From the NCBI RefSeq assembly GCF_000717055.1, contig NZ_JNXI01000036.1:1-48023 (forward strand): a stretch of 48,023 nt of DNA. Reading direction: 5' to 3'. Of the stretch, positions 8,068 to 17,360 are shown one piece after another. Position numbers and translations under genes: made by a program. The notes beneath the pieces were generated by a model. It was not told where the DNA came from, ran no database searches, and saw nothing but the letters and a program-made list of their open reading frames with translations. This stretch comes from Streptomyces iakyrus. GTDB lineage: Bacteria; Actinomycetota; Actinomycetes; Streptomycetales; Streptomycetaceae. Numbering within the stretch: position 1 is the stretch's first letter; each line of letters opens with the position of its first letter.

Positions 8068-8465
8068 CCACGTCCACCGTGTCCCCCACGACCATCGAAG
8101 CGATCGAACAGGCGGAAGCCGCATGGCTCGTCGCTCTCGTCGAGGGCGAGAGGGCGATGACTTCCCTCATGCTCGACGACAGCCACGTCGTCCACGGTCC
8201 GGTCGGGAAGATCGACGGCCCGAAGACCTTCGCCCACTTCGCCTCGACCCGCCGCCGCACCGTCTTCGCCAAGGCCGAGGGTCTCGCCGTCACGGTGCGC
8301 GGCAACACCGCGATCACCACGTGCCTCCAGGAGATGCACATCGTCTTCGACGAGAACCTCCCGCCCTTCCCGGTCCAGGAGGCCGTGACACGTGTGTGGG
8401 AGGAGACCGCCGAGGGCTGGCGTCTGGCGCACATGCACCAGGCCAAGCGCATGCCGCCGGCCTGA
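8064..8465 (+). CDS. NTF2/SnoaL-like protein, copy A
   Basis: This 133-residue protein of the cystatin-like NTF2/SnoaL fold starts at GTG 8064, overlapping the reductase stop. Conserved blocks are AEAAWL near the start, LML-x-D, HGPVG in the middle, LPPFPVQEAVTRVW and GWRLAHMH at the end. The whole set recurs in the minus-strand gene at 19459-19878. The fold occurs in ring-hydroxylating oxygenase beta subunits, scytalone dehydratase and ketosteroid isomerase. A role as a small partner of the Rieske enzyme or as an isomerase/dehydratase on a pathway intermediate is possible, but no catalytic set is evident. Confidence 0.8.
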   Translation: MTTSTVSPTTIEAIEQAEAAWLVALVEGERAMTSLMLDDSHVVHGPVGKIDGPKTFAHFASTRRRTVFAKAEGLAVTVRGNTAITTCLQEMHIVFDENLPPFPVQEAVTRVWEETAEGWRLAHMHQAKRMPPA

Positions 8466-8500
8466 CACCCGGACAGCCGGCGGCCGTGTCCTCACATCGC

Positions 8501-8517
8501 TGTCCGATGAACGGACA
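8501..8517. promoter_or_regulatory. Candidate IclR operator upstream of the aldehyde dehydrogenase gene
   Basis: TGTCCGATGAACGGACA is a palindrome with 6-bp arms TGTCCG / CGGACA and a 5-nt centre, about 100 bp before the aldehyde dehydrogenase ATG. It shares TGTCCG-x-TGAACGGA with the site at 18590-18605 beside the IclR gene, and resembles 16181-16196. It may set a second promoter inside the operon. Confidence 0.6.
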
Positions 8518-8618
8518 AACGGGTTCATGGCGGGGCGTCGGCCGAAGAGAGTTCGACATGCAGGGTTCCCGCGGCGATCGACGACGATCGCCGCTGTTGT
8601 GGAGGCGAGGCAACAACC

Positions 8619-10109
8619 ATGTCAGCTACTGAGATCGAGGCACCCACGTCCGGCGCGGTCCGGACCAGCGACCTCCTCATCGCGGGCGAGCACGTCGCGG
8701 CCAGGGACGGCCGCTACTTCGAGAACGTCGAGGCCCTGACCGGTGAACCGATCGCACGGGTCGCGGCTGCCTCAGCCGAGGACGTCAACCTCGCGGTGGA
8801 CGCCGCGGCGGCGGCGCTGCCCGAGTGGTCGGGCCTCGCGCCGACCGCACGGCGGGCGATACTGGAACGCGCGGCCGTGCTGCTCGGTGAGCGCACCGAC
8901 GACATCGTCGCCACGATGAGCCGCGAGATGGGCGCCACCCTCCCGTGGTGCGGCTTCAATGTGCACGTCGCCCAGGGCATGCTCACCGAGGCAGCCGCCC
9001 AGGCCTACGCGGCCGTCGGCGAGGTCATCCCCTCGGACGTGCCCGGCCTCACCGCCCTCGCCGTGCGCCAGCCGGTCGGCGTCGTGGTGGGCATCGCGCC
9101 CTGGAACGCGCCGCTGATCCTCGGTGTGCGCGCCATTGTGTGGCCGCTGGTGTGGGGCAACACCGTGGTGCTGAAGTCGTCCGAGCAGACCCCGCTCACC
9201 CAGGCAGCCATCGTCCAGGTCCTGCACGACGCCGGCGTGCCCGCCGGAGCGGTCAACCTCATCAGCAACGCCCCCGAGGACGGCCCGGCCGTCGTCGAGG
9301 CCCTGATCGCCCACCCGGCCGTGACCCGCGTCAACTTCACCGGCTCCAGCAGGGTCGGCCGCATCATCGGCGAACTCGGCGGCCGCCACCTGACCCGCGT
9401 CGTCCTCGAACTCGGCGGCAAGGCACCCTTCGTGGTCCTCCCTGACGCGGACCTGGAGGAGGCCGCCGCGGCAGCGAGCTTCGGCGCCTTCATGAACCAG
9501 GGCGAGATCTGCATGTCCACCGAGCGGGTCATCGTCGACCGGACCGTTGCCGACGAACTCTCTTCCCGCCTCGCCGAGCGCGCCGCCAAGCTGGTCGTCG
9601 GCCCCCCGAGCGACCCCGCCTCGCAGATCGGCCCGCTGGTCCACGCGGGCGCCCGTGACCATGTGGTGGCGCTGATCGAGGACGCCCGTGCCAAGGGCGC
9701 GCAGGTCCTGACCGGCGGCACCCACGACGGCCTGTTCGTGCAGCCCACCGTGCTGCGCGGTGTCACGCCGGACATGCGCATCTACACCGAGGAGACCTTC
9801 GGACCGGTCGTCTCGATCATCGAGGTCGACTCCACCGACGAGGCCGTCGCCGTCGCCAACGACACCGAGTACGGCCTGTCCGCCGCAGTCTTCGGCAAGG
9901 ACGCCGCCGCAGCGCTGGACGTGGCCCGCCGCATCAGGTCCGGCATCTGCCACATCAACGGCGCCACCGTGCACGACGAACCCCAGATGCCCTTCGGCGG
10001 CGTCGGCGCCAGCGGCTGGGGCCGCTTCGGCTCCCGCGCCGCACTGGAGGAGTTCACCGAACTGCGGTGGATCACCCTCCAGTCCGGATCCCGCCACTAC
10101 CCCATCTGA
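8619..10109 (+). CDS. NAD(P)-dependent aromatic aldehyde dehydrogenase
   Basis: This 496-residue aldehyde dehydrogenase oxidises an aldehyde to the carboxylate. The Rossmann segment has the PWNAPL signature, the general base is Glu264 in LELGGK, and the nucleophile is Cys298 in GEICMS. The profile is of the salicylaldehyde/vanillin/benzaldehyde dehydrogenase group. GAGG lies 8 nt before the ATG. A 153-bp gap with a candidate IclR site separates it from the Rieske unit. In this cluster it would take an aryl aldehyde produced by the benzaldehyde-lyase-like enzyme or the alcohol dehydrogenase. The exact aldehyde is an inference. Confidence 0.88.
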   Translation: MSATEIEAPTSGAVRTSDLLIAGEHVAARDGRYFENVEALTGEPIARVAAASAEDVNLAVDAAAAALPEWSGLAPTARRAILERAAVLLGERTDDIVATMSREMGATLPWCGFNVHVAQGMLTEAAAQAYAAVGEVIPSDVPGLTALAVRQPVGVVVGIAPWNAPLILGVRAIVWPLVWGNTVVLKSSEQTPLTQAAIVQVLHDAGVPAGAVNLISNAPEDGPAVVEALIAHPAVTRVNFTGSSRVGRIIGELGGRHLTRVVLELGGKAPFVVLPDADLEEAAAAASFGAFMNQGEICMSTERVIVDRTVADELSSRLAERAAKLVVGPPSDPASQIGPLVHAGARDHVVALIEDARAKGAQVLTGGTHDGLFVQPTVLRGVTPDMRIYTEETFGPVVSIIEVDSTDEAVAVANDTEYGLSAAVFGKDAAAALDVARRIRSGICHINGATVHDEPQMPFGGVGASGWGRFGSRAALEEFTELRWITLQSGSRHYPI

Positions 10110-10343
10110 CGATGCGACGAGGCCGTAGGGCGCACGTGACTCGGCGTGTGCCCCGCCGCCCGCGGCCCCTCCTCCCCCGCCTGTGGTTTTTCGCCGCGGC
10201 GTTCAGCCCGGCGGTGGGCACGGCAAGGCTCGCGGACGCCCGGGAGACGCAAGCCTCCAGACAGCTCGACCGGAAGTGGGAGGAGTTCTTCCGGACTCCC
10301 TGACGAAACCCTCGTGCCCTTCGCCCCTTCCAAGGAGTCAACG

Positions 10344-10940
10344 ATGTCGCAGAGCGACAACGACCGTCACGAGATCCGGCAGCTCGTCGAGAACTGGGCG
10401 CTGTGGCGCGACGCCGGGGACTGGGACCGCTTCGCCACCCTCTGGCACCCGCGCGGCGGCTGGATGAGCGCCACCTGGTTCCAGGGCAGCGCCACCGACT
10501 TCATCAAAGCCAGCCGTGAGGGCTTCGAGAAGGGCGTCAGCATCCTCCACTTCCTCGGCGGCCACACCGCGGACATCGTCGGCGACCGGGCCGTCGCCCA
10601 GACGAAGATGACCATCAACCAGCGTGCGAGCATCGACGGCGTCGAGGTCGACGTCGTCTGCACCGGCCGCTTCTACGACTTCCTCGCCCGCCACGAGGGG
10701 CGCTGGACTCTCGTGCGCCGGCAGCCGGTCTACGAGAAGGACCGGCTCGACGTCGTCGATCCCGCCAGCTCGCTCACGCTGGACCCTCACCTCCTGAACC
10801 GGTTCCCGACCGGTTACCGGCACCTGGCCTATCTGCAGACCAAGGCGGGTTTCACAGTGAAACAGGGCCTCCCCGGCCTCACCGGCACAGCAGTCGAACA
10901 GCTCTACGCGGAAGGCAAGCAATGGCTGACACAAGCCTGA
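10344..10940 (+). CDS. NTF2/SnoaL_4-like protein
   Basis: This 198-residue protein has a SnoaL_4-type NTF2 fold: an N-terminal helix with Arg and Trp (RQLVENWALWRDAGDWDRF), then strands carrying HFLGGH and CTGRFYDF. AAGGAG sits 8 nt before the ATG. Its 3' end overlaps the maleylacetate reductase gene by 19 bp, so they are coupled. About 230 bp of featureless sequence separates it from the aldehyde dehydrogenase gene. It is not a close paralogue of the NTF2 proteins at 8064 and 19459. Its length resembles oxygenase beta subunits, and it could be an isomerase/dehydratase or the Rieske partner; this is unresolved. Confidence 0.78.
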   Translation: MSQSDNDRHEIRQLVENWALWRDAGDWDRFATLWHPRGGWMSATWFQGSATDFIKASREGFEKGVSILHFLGGHTADIVGDRAVAQTKMTINQRASIDGVEVDVVCTGRFYDFLARHEGRWTLVRRQPVYEKDRLDVVDPASSLTLDPHLLNRFPTGYRHLAYLQTKAGFTVKQGLPGLTGTAVEQLYAEGKQWLTQA

Positions 10941-11995
10941 TGCGGTTCACCCACCAGACCCTCCCCCAACGGGTGGTGTTCGCGGCGGGTGGATCCCCTG
11001 CCGCCGTGGCTGCGGAGGTCGAAGCACTCGGCGGTACCAAGGTCATGCTGATCGCGTCGGACCGGGAGAAGGAACTGGCCGACCCGATCGACAAGGAGAT
11101 CCCGGTCGTCCTGCGTCACGAGGAGGTCGTGATGCACGTACCGGTCGAGGTCGCGGAGCGAGCCCGTCGGGCCGCGGCCGACGCGGGCGCGGACATCCTG
11201 GTCAGTGTCGGGGGCGGCTCGACCACGGGCCTGGCCAAGGCCGTGGCGCTGACCACCGGGCTACCGATCGTCGCGGTCCCCACCACCTACGCGGGCTCCG
11301 AGGCGACCAACGTGTGGGGCCTGACGGAAGGTGAGACCAAGACCACCGGTGTGGACGACAGGGTGCTGCCCGCGTCGGTCGTCTACGACGCCGCCCTGCT
11401 CACCACGCTGCCCGGCGGGATGACCGTGGCCAGCGGCCTGAACGCGATGGCGCACTGCGTGGACTCGATGTGGGGCCCGCGGGCCGATCCGATCGACCGA
11501 GCGCTGGCCCAGGAGGGCATCCGCGCACTGGCGACAGGCCTGCCGACGGTGGCCGGCGATTCGACGAGCGTCCAGGGCATCGAGCAGACGCTGTACGGCG
11601 CCTACCTCGCCGCCGTTTCCTTCGCCTCCGCCGGCTCCGGCATGCACCACAAGATCTGCCACGTCCTCGGCGGCATGTTCAACCTCCCCCACGCCCAGAC
11701 CCACGCGGTCGTCCTGCCCCACGTACTGGCCTTCAACGCCCCGCACGCCCCCGAGGCCGAGGCCCGCGTCGCCCGCGCCTTCGGCACCGACACGGCGAAC
11801 GCCGGCCTGGCCGCCCTGCGCGAGGCTCTGGACGCGCCGCGAGCACTGCGCGACTACGGCATGCCCGAGGACGGCATCGCCAAGGCGCTGGGTCCGATCA
11901 TCAAGGCGATCCCTGCCAACAACCCCACCCCCGTCACCTACGCGAGCCTGACCCTGCTGCTGCAAGCGGCGTGGGCCGGCGAACCTGTCAGCTGA
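10922..11995 (+). CDS. Maleylacetate reductase (iron-containing alcohol dehydrogenase fold)
   Basis: This 357-residue enzyme reduces maleylacetate to 3-oxoadipate with NAD(P)H. It belongs to the maleylacetate reductase branch of the Fe-ADH superfamily: the dinucleotide motif [10 protein letters not shown] is at about residue 98, followed by [10 protein letters not shown] and two C-terminal His-rich segments ([11 protein letters not shown] and [13 protein letters not shown]). Length matches MacA/ClcE/TftE. It lies between the NTF2-like gene (19-bp overlap) and the hydroxyquinol dioxygenase gene (11-bp gap), the classical pairing for hydroxyquinol degradation. Its product feeds the PcaIJ/PcaF set at the left end. 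Confidence 0.92.
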   Translation: MADTSLMRFTHQTLPQRVVFAAGGSPAAVAAEVEALGGTKVMLIASDREKELADPIDKEIPVVLRHEEVVMHVPVEVAERARRAAADAGADILVSVGGGSTTGLAKAVALTTGLPIVAVPTTYAGSEATNVWGLTEGETKTTGVDDRVLPASVVYDAALLTTLPGGMTVASGLNAMAHCVDSMWGPRADPIDRALAQEGIRALATGLPTVAGDSTSVQGIEQTLYGAYLAAVSFASAGSGMHHKICHVLGGMFNLPHAQTHAVVLPHVLAFNAPHAPEAEARVARAFGTDTANAGLAALREALDAPRALRDYGMPEDGIAKALGPIIKAIPANNPTPVTYASLTLLLQAAWAGEPVS

Positions 11996-12006
11996 AAGAG
12001 GCCGCC

Positions 12007-12945
12007 ATGGCTACCTACGTCAACCCCGCCTCGGCCCGAAGCGACGACGCCGGCACGATCCACCGCGAGGTGCCGCCGGAGCAACAGGCGGTCGAGCAGC
12101 GGCTCGTGGACAACGTCATCGCCTCCTTCGACGCCTGCGACGACGCACGGCTGAAGGAAGTCATGGTCTCGCTGGTCAGGCACCTGCACTCCTTCATCCG
12201 CGAGGTGCGGCTGACCGAGGAGGAGTGGGGGGCGGCGATCGACTTCCTCACCCGGGCCGGCCACATCACCGACGACGTCCGCCAGGAGTTCATCCTGCTC
12301 TCCGACACCCTCGGCGCGAGCATGCAGACCATCAACGTCAACAACCGGGCCTACCAGGGCGCCACCGAGGCGACCGTCTTCGGACCGTTCTTCGTCGAGG
12401 ACGCCCCCCGCATCGACCTCGGCCAGGACATGGCCTTCGGCGCCCCCGGCGAGCCCTGCTGGGTCGAGGGCACCGTCACCGACACCGACGGCCGCCCGCT
12501 CGCCGGTGCTCGGATCGAGGTCTGGGAGGCCGACGAGGACGGGCTCTACGACGTGCAGTACGACGCCGGCAAACGCGCCGGCCGCGCGCACCTGTTCACC
12601 GCAGCCGACGGCACCTACCGCTTCTGGGGCCTCACGCCGACGCCTTACCCCATCCCCAACGACGGGCCCGTCGGCCAGATGCTCGACGCGGTGGGCCGCT
12701 CGCCGCTGCGCGCGGCCCACCTGCACTTCATGGTCTCCCACGAGGGCGCGAGGACCCTGGTGACGCACATCTTCCCCGAGGGTGACCCGATCGGCCGCAA
12801 GGACACCGTCTTCGGCGTCAAGGACTCGCTGATCAAACGGTTCGAGCAGCAGCCCGTCGGCACACCGACACCCGACGGCCGTGTCGTCGACGGCACGTGG
12901 AGCCAGGTGCGCTTCGACATCGTCCTCGCACCCACAGGCGTGTGA
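12007..12945 (+). CDS. Hydroxyquinol 1,2-dioxygenase (intradiol)
   Basis: This 312-residue Fe(III) intradiol dioxygenase cleaves hydroxyquinol (1,2,4-trihydroxybenzene) to maleylacetate. Predicted iron ligands are Tyr181, Tyr214, His238 and His240. Their spacing (33, 24, 2) equals that recalled for Nocardioides hydroxyquinol dioxygenase (Tyr164, Tyr197, His221, His223). The helical N-terminal dimer domain (residues about 25-110) is present. The adjacent maleylacetate reductase favours hydroxyquinol over catechol. The ATG at 12007 follows GAAAGAGG. It is the last gene of the operon and ends 12 bp before a perfect hairpin. Confidence 0.93.
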   Translation: MATYVNPASARSDDAGTIHREVPPEQQAVEQRLVDNVIASFDACDDARLKEVMVSLVRHLHSFIREVRLTEEEWGAAIDFLTRAGHITDDVRQEFILLSDTLGASMQTINVNNRAYQGATEATVFGPFFVEDAPRIDLGQDMAFGAPGEPCWVEGTVTDTDGRPLAGARIEVWEADEDGLYDVQYDAGKRAGRAHLFTAADGTYRFWGLTPTPYPIPNDGPVGQMLDAVGRSPLRAAHLHFMVSHEGARTLVTHIFPEGDPIGRKDTVFGVKDSLIKRFEQQPVGTPTPDGRVVDGTWSQVRFDIVLAPTGV

Positions 12946-12957
12946 CCCCGACACCTG

Positions 12958-12991
12958 GTGGAGGGGCGGTCCGGCCGGACCGCCCCTCCAC
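12958..12991. terminator. Bidirectional terminator, perfect 17-bp inverted repeat
   Basis: Seventeen-bp arms GTGGAGGGGCGGTCCGG / CCGGACCGCCCCTCCAC with no spacer bases, placed exactly between the convergent dioxygenase and VOC genes. Confidence 0.85.
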
Positions 12992-13007
12992 TGTGATGAC
13001 CGAATGA

Positions 13008-13571
13008 TCAGTCCGGCAGCAACTCCGCGAAGTCGCGTACCGGTCGCGACCCGTCCCAGTCCACCGATGCCCGCCAGACAGCGGTGAACATCTGCCGGGT
13101 GATCTCGTTGTCCTGAACCAGCTCGATCATCTCCGGGGCGTCTTCGCCGCCGTCCAGGAAGAAGACCTCGCCCCCAGGGGCCACATCGTGGAAACGCACC
13201 ACCGCCCCGCTCGCCTCGCGGCGTTCGACCTCCGCCCTGACGTCCGGCACGACCTTGGCGACATGGTGGAAGCCGTAGCCGTGGCGTTCGCGGGCGTCCT
13301 TGTAGATGGACGGCTCGTCGTCCAGGGTCTGGATCAGCTCGATCATCATGTGCCCCGAGAAGGCGAGTGCCAGGGTGAACTCGGCTCTGCCCGGCACGCC
13401 ACGGTAGGTGGAGCCCTCGCCGCCGATCCTGTGGTTCACGAACCAGGGGCCGACGCCGAGGTGTTCGGTCCACCAGCGCATTCCGGCGGTGAGGTCGGGG
13501 ACGGCGTACGCGAATTGGATGACGGCGTCGGTCGGCTGGCTGAAGGCGAACTCCACAGTGGTTCTCCTCAT
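13008..13571 (-). CDS. VOC (glyoxalase/dioxygenase fold) family protein
   Basis: This 187-residue vicinal-oxygen-chelate protein has two paired beta-alpha-beta modules: VIQFAYAVPDLTAGMRWWTEHLGVGP at the start and FHHVAKVVPDVRAEVERRE in the middle. Candidate metal ligands are His102-His103, the Glu in MIELIQ and the Glu in EMIELVQ. Its ATG overlaps the stop of the upstream SDR (ATGA), so it is the last gene of the lyase-SDR-VOC operon. The fold serves glyoxalases, epimerases and extradiol dioxygenases; the substrate here is unknown but is presumably a pathway intermediate. Confidence 0.82.
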   Translation of the reverse strand: MRRTTVEFAFSQPTDAVIQFAYAVPDLTAGMRWWTEHLGVGPWFVNHRIGGEGSTYRGVPGRAEFTLALAFSGHMMIELIQTLDDEPSIYKDARERHGYGFHHVAKVVPDVRAEVERREASGAVVRFHDVAPGGEVFFLDGGEDAPEMIELVQDNEITRQMFTAVWRASVDWDGSRPVRDFAELLPD

Positions 13572-14367
13572 CTGACCGGAGGACGGATGAAGCTGGTGAG
13601 GCCGCCGTCCACCACGAGGGCCGCACCGGTGATGTAGCCGGCCTCGGCCGACGCCAGGAAGAGCACGGCGTCGGCGAGTTCGTCCGGTTCGCCCTCGCGC
13701 AGCATAGGCGTGCTGAGCCTGATCCTCTCCCGGAAGGCGTCCGCTCCCCCGGGCGCCAGGCCCGTCGTACGGGAGGCGATGTCGGTGTTCATACCGGCCG
13801 GGATGACGATGTTGACGCGGATACCGTCGGCGACGACCTCGGCGGCGAGAATCCGCGTCAGGTGCTCCAGCGCGGCCTTGCCGGCTCCGTACGCGCGGTT
13901 CCCGCGCTGGCCCTGCGGCCGGCCGCCGAGCCGCAGAAGACGACGGCCCCGCCAGGTGCGAGCAGGGGCCGGAGAGCTTGCATGAGGAAGAACGAGCCCT
14001 TGACGTTGGTGTCGAACACCCGGTCCCAGGTGGCCTCGTCTATGTCGTCGAGGCGCTTCATGCCCGCGTGTCCCGCGTTGATGTAGGCGGCGTCCACACG
14101 GTCGACCTGTGCGGCGACCTCGCTGATCGCGGCCTTGATGCCGGCCACCGAGGACAGGTCGGCCGCGACGGTGACCGTGCCGTCGCCGATCAGCTCAGCT
14201 GCGATCTTCAGCTGGTCGGGGTCGCGCGCGATGATGACCACGCGTGCGCCCTCACGTGCGAAGGCCTGTGCGGCTGCCAGGCCCAGTCCTCTGCTGCCGC
14301 CGGTGACGAGGCAGGTCTTGCCGAGGAAGCGCCGGCGCCGGTCCGCGACGGGCAGCTCGCGGTTCAT
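13568..14367 (-). pseudogene. Short-chain dehydrogenase/reductase broken by one frameshift
   Basis: The start at 14367 opens a classical SDR: cofactor motif TGGSRGLG, NAG in YINAGHAG, and the strand with FCGSAAG. Near 13911-13913 the frame is lost. The next frame continues with the catalytic YGAGK, then EHLTRILAAE, and ends with GAALVVDGGLTS. Restoring one C to the CCC run at 13911-13913 gives an intact 266-residue SDR. The start overlaps the upstream lyase stop and the end overlaps the VOC start (both ATGA), so the gene belongs to the operon. Either the gene is freshly broken or this is a homopolymer sequencing error. It would oxidise or reduce a carbonyl/hydroxyl intermediate. Confidence 0.85.
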
Positions 14368-16061
14368 GCGTCGACCTCGATGCCGCCGAAGGGGGCTCCG
14401 CCGTTCAGGACGCGCTCCTCGGGAGGAATGGGGGCGAGGCTGACTCGTACGTCGATGCACGTCGGCCGGCGGGCCGCGAGGGCGGCCTCGATCGCCGGGC
14501 GCAGTTGGTCGAGCTCGGTGACGTCGACGCCGTCGGCGCCGAGGGATCGTGCCACGCCGCTGTAGGAGCCGTTCTCCAGGCGGTTGTTGGTGACGCGGTC
14601 GTCGCCGAAGAGGAACTGCTGGGTGTGCAGGGTGGCGCCCCAGGCCCGGTTGTTGAGGACGATGACGACGACCGGGAGTCCCGCGCGGACGAGGGAGTCG
14701 AACTCGGCCAGGCTGTAGCCGACGGCGCCGTCGCCGGTGACGAGGATCGTCGCCTTGTCGGGACGCGCGTACTGCGCGCCCAGCGCCACGCCGAAGTTGC
14801 TGCCCATCGAGCTGAGGTAGCCGTGGCCGAGGTAGTGGGCCAGCGGCGCGAGCGCGATCGTCTCGGAGAGCCACAGCTCGGTCAGTGCGCCGTCGACGAC
14901 CACGGTGGCCTGGTCAGGGACGCTCTCGGCGATCGTACGCACAGCGAGGTAGGGATGGATCGCGGCGTCCTGGTGCTGCTCCGTCTCGGCGGCGAGCGCG
15001 GACCGCCGAGTGGCGGAGATGTCGCGCAGGGCCGCCAGCCAGTCGTCGCGGCCCGCGGGCACGGCGGTGTCACCCAGGCGCTCGTTCAGCAGGGCGACCG
15101 TGCCGACCGGGTCGGCCTGGACGCCGAGTTCGACATCCTGCAGACGCCCCAGCTCACGGCCATCGGGATCGATCTGGAAGATCCGCGCACTCTTCGGCAG
15201 CAGTCGGCCCGTGCCGAACTGGGTGGTCATCCCGAAGCGCAGCCCGAGCATCAGGACCAGGTCGGGCCGCTCGTCCTCGACGGCGGTGGCCAGGGTCTGC
15301 ACCAGGCCGACGTGCTGCCCGGAACCGACGATCGCCCCGAGACCCTCCCAGTCGGAGAAGAGTGGCACGCCGGTACGGGCGGCGAACTCGTGCAACTGTG
15401 CCCGTGCCTCGGCGGTGCCGAAGGACTTGCCGACCAGCGCGACCGGCCGCCGGGCGGTGCCCAGCGCGTCAAGGATGCGGTCGACGGCACCGGCCGGGGA
15501 TACGCCGGTGCCGTCGACCTGGTTGCGGTAGTCGTCGACCTCGTCGACGTCCACCGACTGGCGCAGGACGTCCCAAGGAATGTCCAGGAGCACCGGCCCC
15601 CTGGGCTCCGACCGGGCGATCCGAATCGCCTGGGCGACCAGACGCGGGATCAGGTCGGTACGGGTGACGCGGTGCGCGAACTTGGTCACCGGGGCCGCCA
15701 TGGCGACCTGGTCGAACCCGGCCTGCTGGTCGTTGACCTGGTCCGTCTCCAGAGGACCTGAGCCCGCGATGTACAGCACGGGGGTGCGGTCCAGGTGGGC
15801 GTTGGCGATCGAGGTCAGGACGTTGGTGAAGCCGCCGCCGGCCGTGACGACGGCGACCCCCAGATCCCCGGTGACCCGTGCGTAGCCCTCGGCCGCGTGG
15901 CCGGCGTTCATCTCGTGACGCACGTCGACGACCCGCAGCTTGGCGTCCAGGGCGTCCTGGAGGATGCCGTCGATGTGCGCTCCGGGCAGGCCGAAGGCCA
16001 CGTCGACCCCGGCTCGCTGCAGGGCTCGTACGACGAGTGCACTACCGGTTGCGGTTGCCAT
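14364..16061 (-). CDS. Benzaldehyde-lyase-like ThDP-dependent enzyme
   Basis: This 565-residue ThDP enzyme has three domains: an N-terminal PYR domain with Glu50 in RHEMNAGHAAEGYAR, a middle domain, and a C-terminal PP domain with GDG-x26-NN starting GDGAVGYS. By recollection of Pseudomonas fluorescens benzaldehyde lyase, it keeps Ala28, His29, Glu50 and Gln113 at identical numbers, and has the same GAHID, DQVAMAAP, LGHGYL-x-SMG and NNRAWGATLH-type stretches. That enzyme splits benzoin-type alpha-hydroxyketones to two aryl aldehydes; acetolactate synthase is less likely. His26 of that enzyme is Pro26 here, so specificity may differ. It is the first gene of an operon with the SDR and VOC genes, behind a candidate IclR site. 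Confidence 0.82.
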   Translation of the reverse strand: MATATGSALVVRALQRAGVDVAFGLPGAHIDGILQDALDAKLRVVDVRHEMNAGHAAEGYARVTGDLGVAVVTAGGGFTNVLTSIANAHLDRTPVLYIAGSGPLETDQVNDQQAGFDQVAMAAPVTKFAHRVTRTDLIPRLVAQAIRIARSEPRGPVLLDIPWDVLRQSVDVDEVDDYRNQVDGTGVSPAGAVDRILDALGTARRPVALVGKSFGTAEARAQLHEFAARTGVPLFSDWEGLGAIVGSGQHVGLVQTLATAVEDERPDLVLMLGLRFGMTTQFGTGRLLPKSARIFQIDPDGRELGRLQDVELGVQADPVGTVALLNERLGDTAVPAGRDDWLAALRDISATRRSALAAETEQHQDAAIHPYLAVRTIAESVPDQATVVVDGALTELWLSETIALAPLAHYLGHGYLSSMGSNFGVALGAQYARPDKATILVTGDGAVGYSLAEFDSLVRAGLPVVVIVLNNRAWGATLHTQQFLFGDDRVTNNRLENGSYSGVARSLGADGVDVTELDQLRPAIEAALAARRPTCIDVRVSLAPIPPEERVLNGGAPFGGIEVDA

Positions 16062-16180
16062 GCGATGGTCCGCCTCTCTGGACGTACTCGGGGTTTCGAC
16101 AAGGGGGCGCTGAGGCCGGGCCGTGTCTCGGGCCGCCCGTGCCGCAGTCTGGGTGGGGTCGTGGGGGACGGCAATGGCTG

Positions 16181-16196
16181 TGTTCGTTGAACGGCC
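16181..16196. promoter_or_regulatory. Candidate IclR operator upstream of the lyase operon
   Basis: TGTTCGTTGAACGGCC matches the site read from the minus strand at 18590-18605 at 13 of 16 positions and contains GTTC-N3-GAAC symmetry. It lies 120 bp before the lyase ATG in a gap of about 200 bp after the alcohol dehydrogenase gene. Confidence 0.5.
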
Positions 16197-16259
16197 TGTG
16201 CCTCAATGCGGCCTCGCCCGGTCGTGACCCCGCCGGCCGGGCTGCTCGGGGAAGCGGTG

Positions 16260-17360
16260 TCAGGTTTCCGGCATTCTGAGCACGGCCTTGATCACTCGTC
16301 CGGAACCGGTCTCGGTCCACGCATGGGCGAAGTCGTTGAACTCGAACTCCTCGATCATCCGGTCGAAGGGGAACCGGCCAGCCCGCCAGTACTCGACGAG
16401 CTGGGGGATCAGGACGTGGGGGTTGGCCGAGCCTCCAATGATCCCCTGGAGCCTGCGGCCCCCGGCGAGGAGGAAGCCGGTGTCCGGGACCCATTCGCCC
16501 GCGGGCGCCACCACGCAGCCGAGGGTGCCTTCGACAGCGAGGCACCTCGTCGCGGTCGCGTAGACGGACGGCACGTCGGTGGTGACGTACGCGAAGTCGA
16601 AGCCGTCGGGGTCGATGTCCCGCAGCGCCTGTTCGGCTCCGGCGCCCCCGAGCACGGTATCGGTCGCGCCCAGTTCCCGGGCGAGGTCGAGCCGGGGCGG
16701 GTTGATGTCGACGGCGACGATGTGCCGGGCACCGGCGAGACGGGCCGCCATGACGGCCGCGAGCCCCACGCCTCCGGTGCCGAACACCGCGATCGACTGT
16801 CCCGGGCGCAGCTGGAACGCCTCCAGGACCGAGCCCGCCCCCGTGATGACACCGCAGCCGAGCGGCCCCATCAGGTGCAGCGGGATGTCCTTCGGCAGCA
16901 GGACCGCGCTGCGTGCGGGCGCCAGCGCGTAGGTCGCGAAGGAGGACTGCCCGAAGAACATGGCCGCGATCCGGTCACCGGCCTGGGTGAGCGGTGAGCT
17001 GCCGTCGAGCCGCGCACCGCCGAAGGCCACCCGCATCGCCTCCCGGCAGTAGGTGGGCCGGGCGTCGAGGCAGCGGGGGCACACACCGCAGGAGTTGCCC
17101 GAGAGCACGACGTGGTCACCGGGCACCAGGCGGGTCACCCCGGCTCCGACCGCCTCCACGACGCCCGCGCCCTCGTGCCCGAGCACGATCGGGCGGGGAA
17201 CGGGCAGCCCGCGGCCGGCGTGCGCGTTGATGTCGGTGTGGCAGATGCCGGTCGCCGTGATGCGCACCAGGACCTCGTCCGGCCGGGGTTCACCGAGGTC
17301 GGCCTGCTCCAGCCGGGGGACGGTGCCGCTCTCGCGGGAGACCGCTGCGGTGATCTTCAT
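16260..17360 (-). CDS. Zinc-dependent aryl-alcohol dehydrogenase
   Basis: This 366-residue medium-chain dehydrogenase has the catalytic zinc pattern GICHTD and GHEGAGVVE, a structural zinc lobe with four cysteines in SCGVCPRC and the following TYC, and the NAD motif GTGGVGLAA. The profile resembles benzyl-alcohol dehydrogenases (XylB group). It would interconvert an aryl alcohol and aldehyde, linking to the aldehyde dehydrogenase and lyase. The ATG at 17360 overlaps the stop of the FAD monooxygenase gene (ATGA), so the two form an operon starting at the IclR-flanked promoter near 18.6 kb. Confidence 0.88.
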   Translation of the reverse strand: MKITAAVSRESGTVPRLEQADLGEPRPDEVLVRITATGICHTDINAHAGRGLPVPRPIVLGHEGAGVVEAVGAGVTRLVPGDHVVLSGNSCGVCPRCLDARPTYCREAMRVAFGGARLDGSSPLTQAGDRIAAMFFGQSSFATYALAPARSAVLLPKDIPLHLMGPLGCGVITGAGSVLEAFQLRPGQSIAVFGTGGVGLAAVMAARLAGARHIVAVDINPPRLDLARELGATDTVLGGAGAEQALRDIDPDGFDFAYVTTDVPSVYATATRCLAVEGTLGCVVAPAGEWVPDTGFLLAGGRRLQGIIGGSANPHVLIPQLVEYWRAGRFPFDRMIEEFEFNDFAHAWTETGSGRVIKAVLRMPET

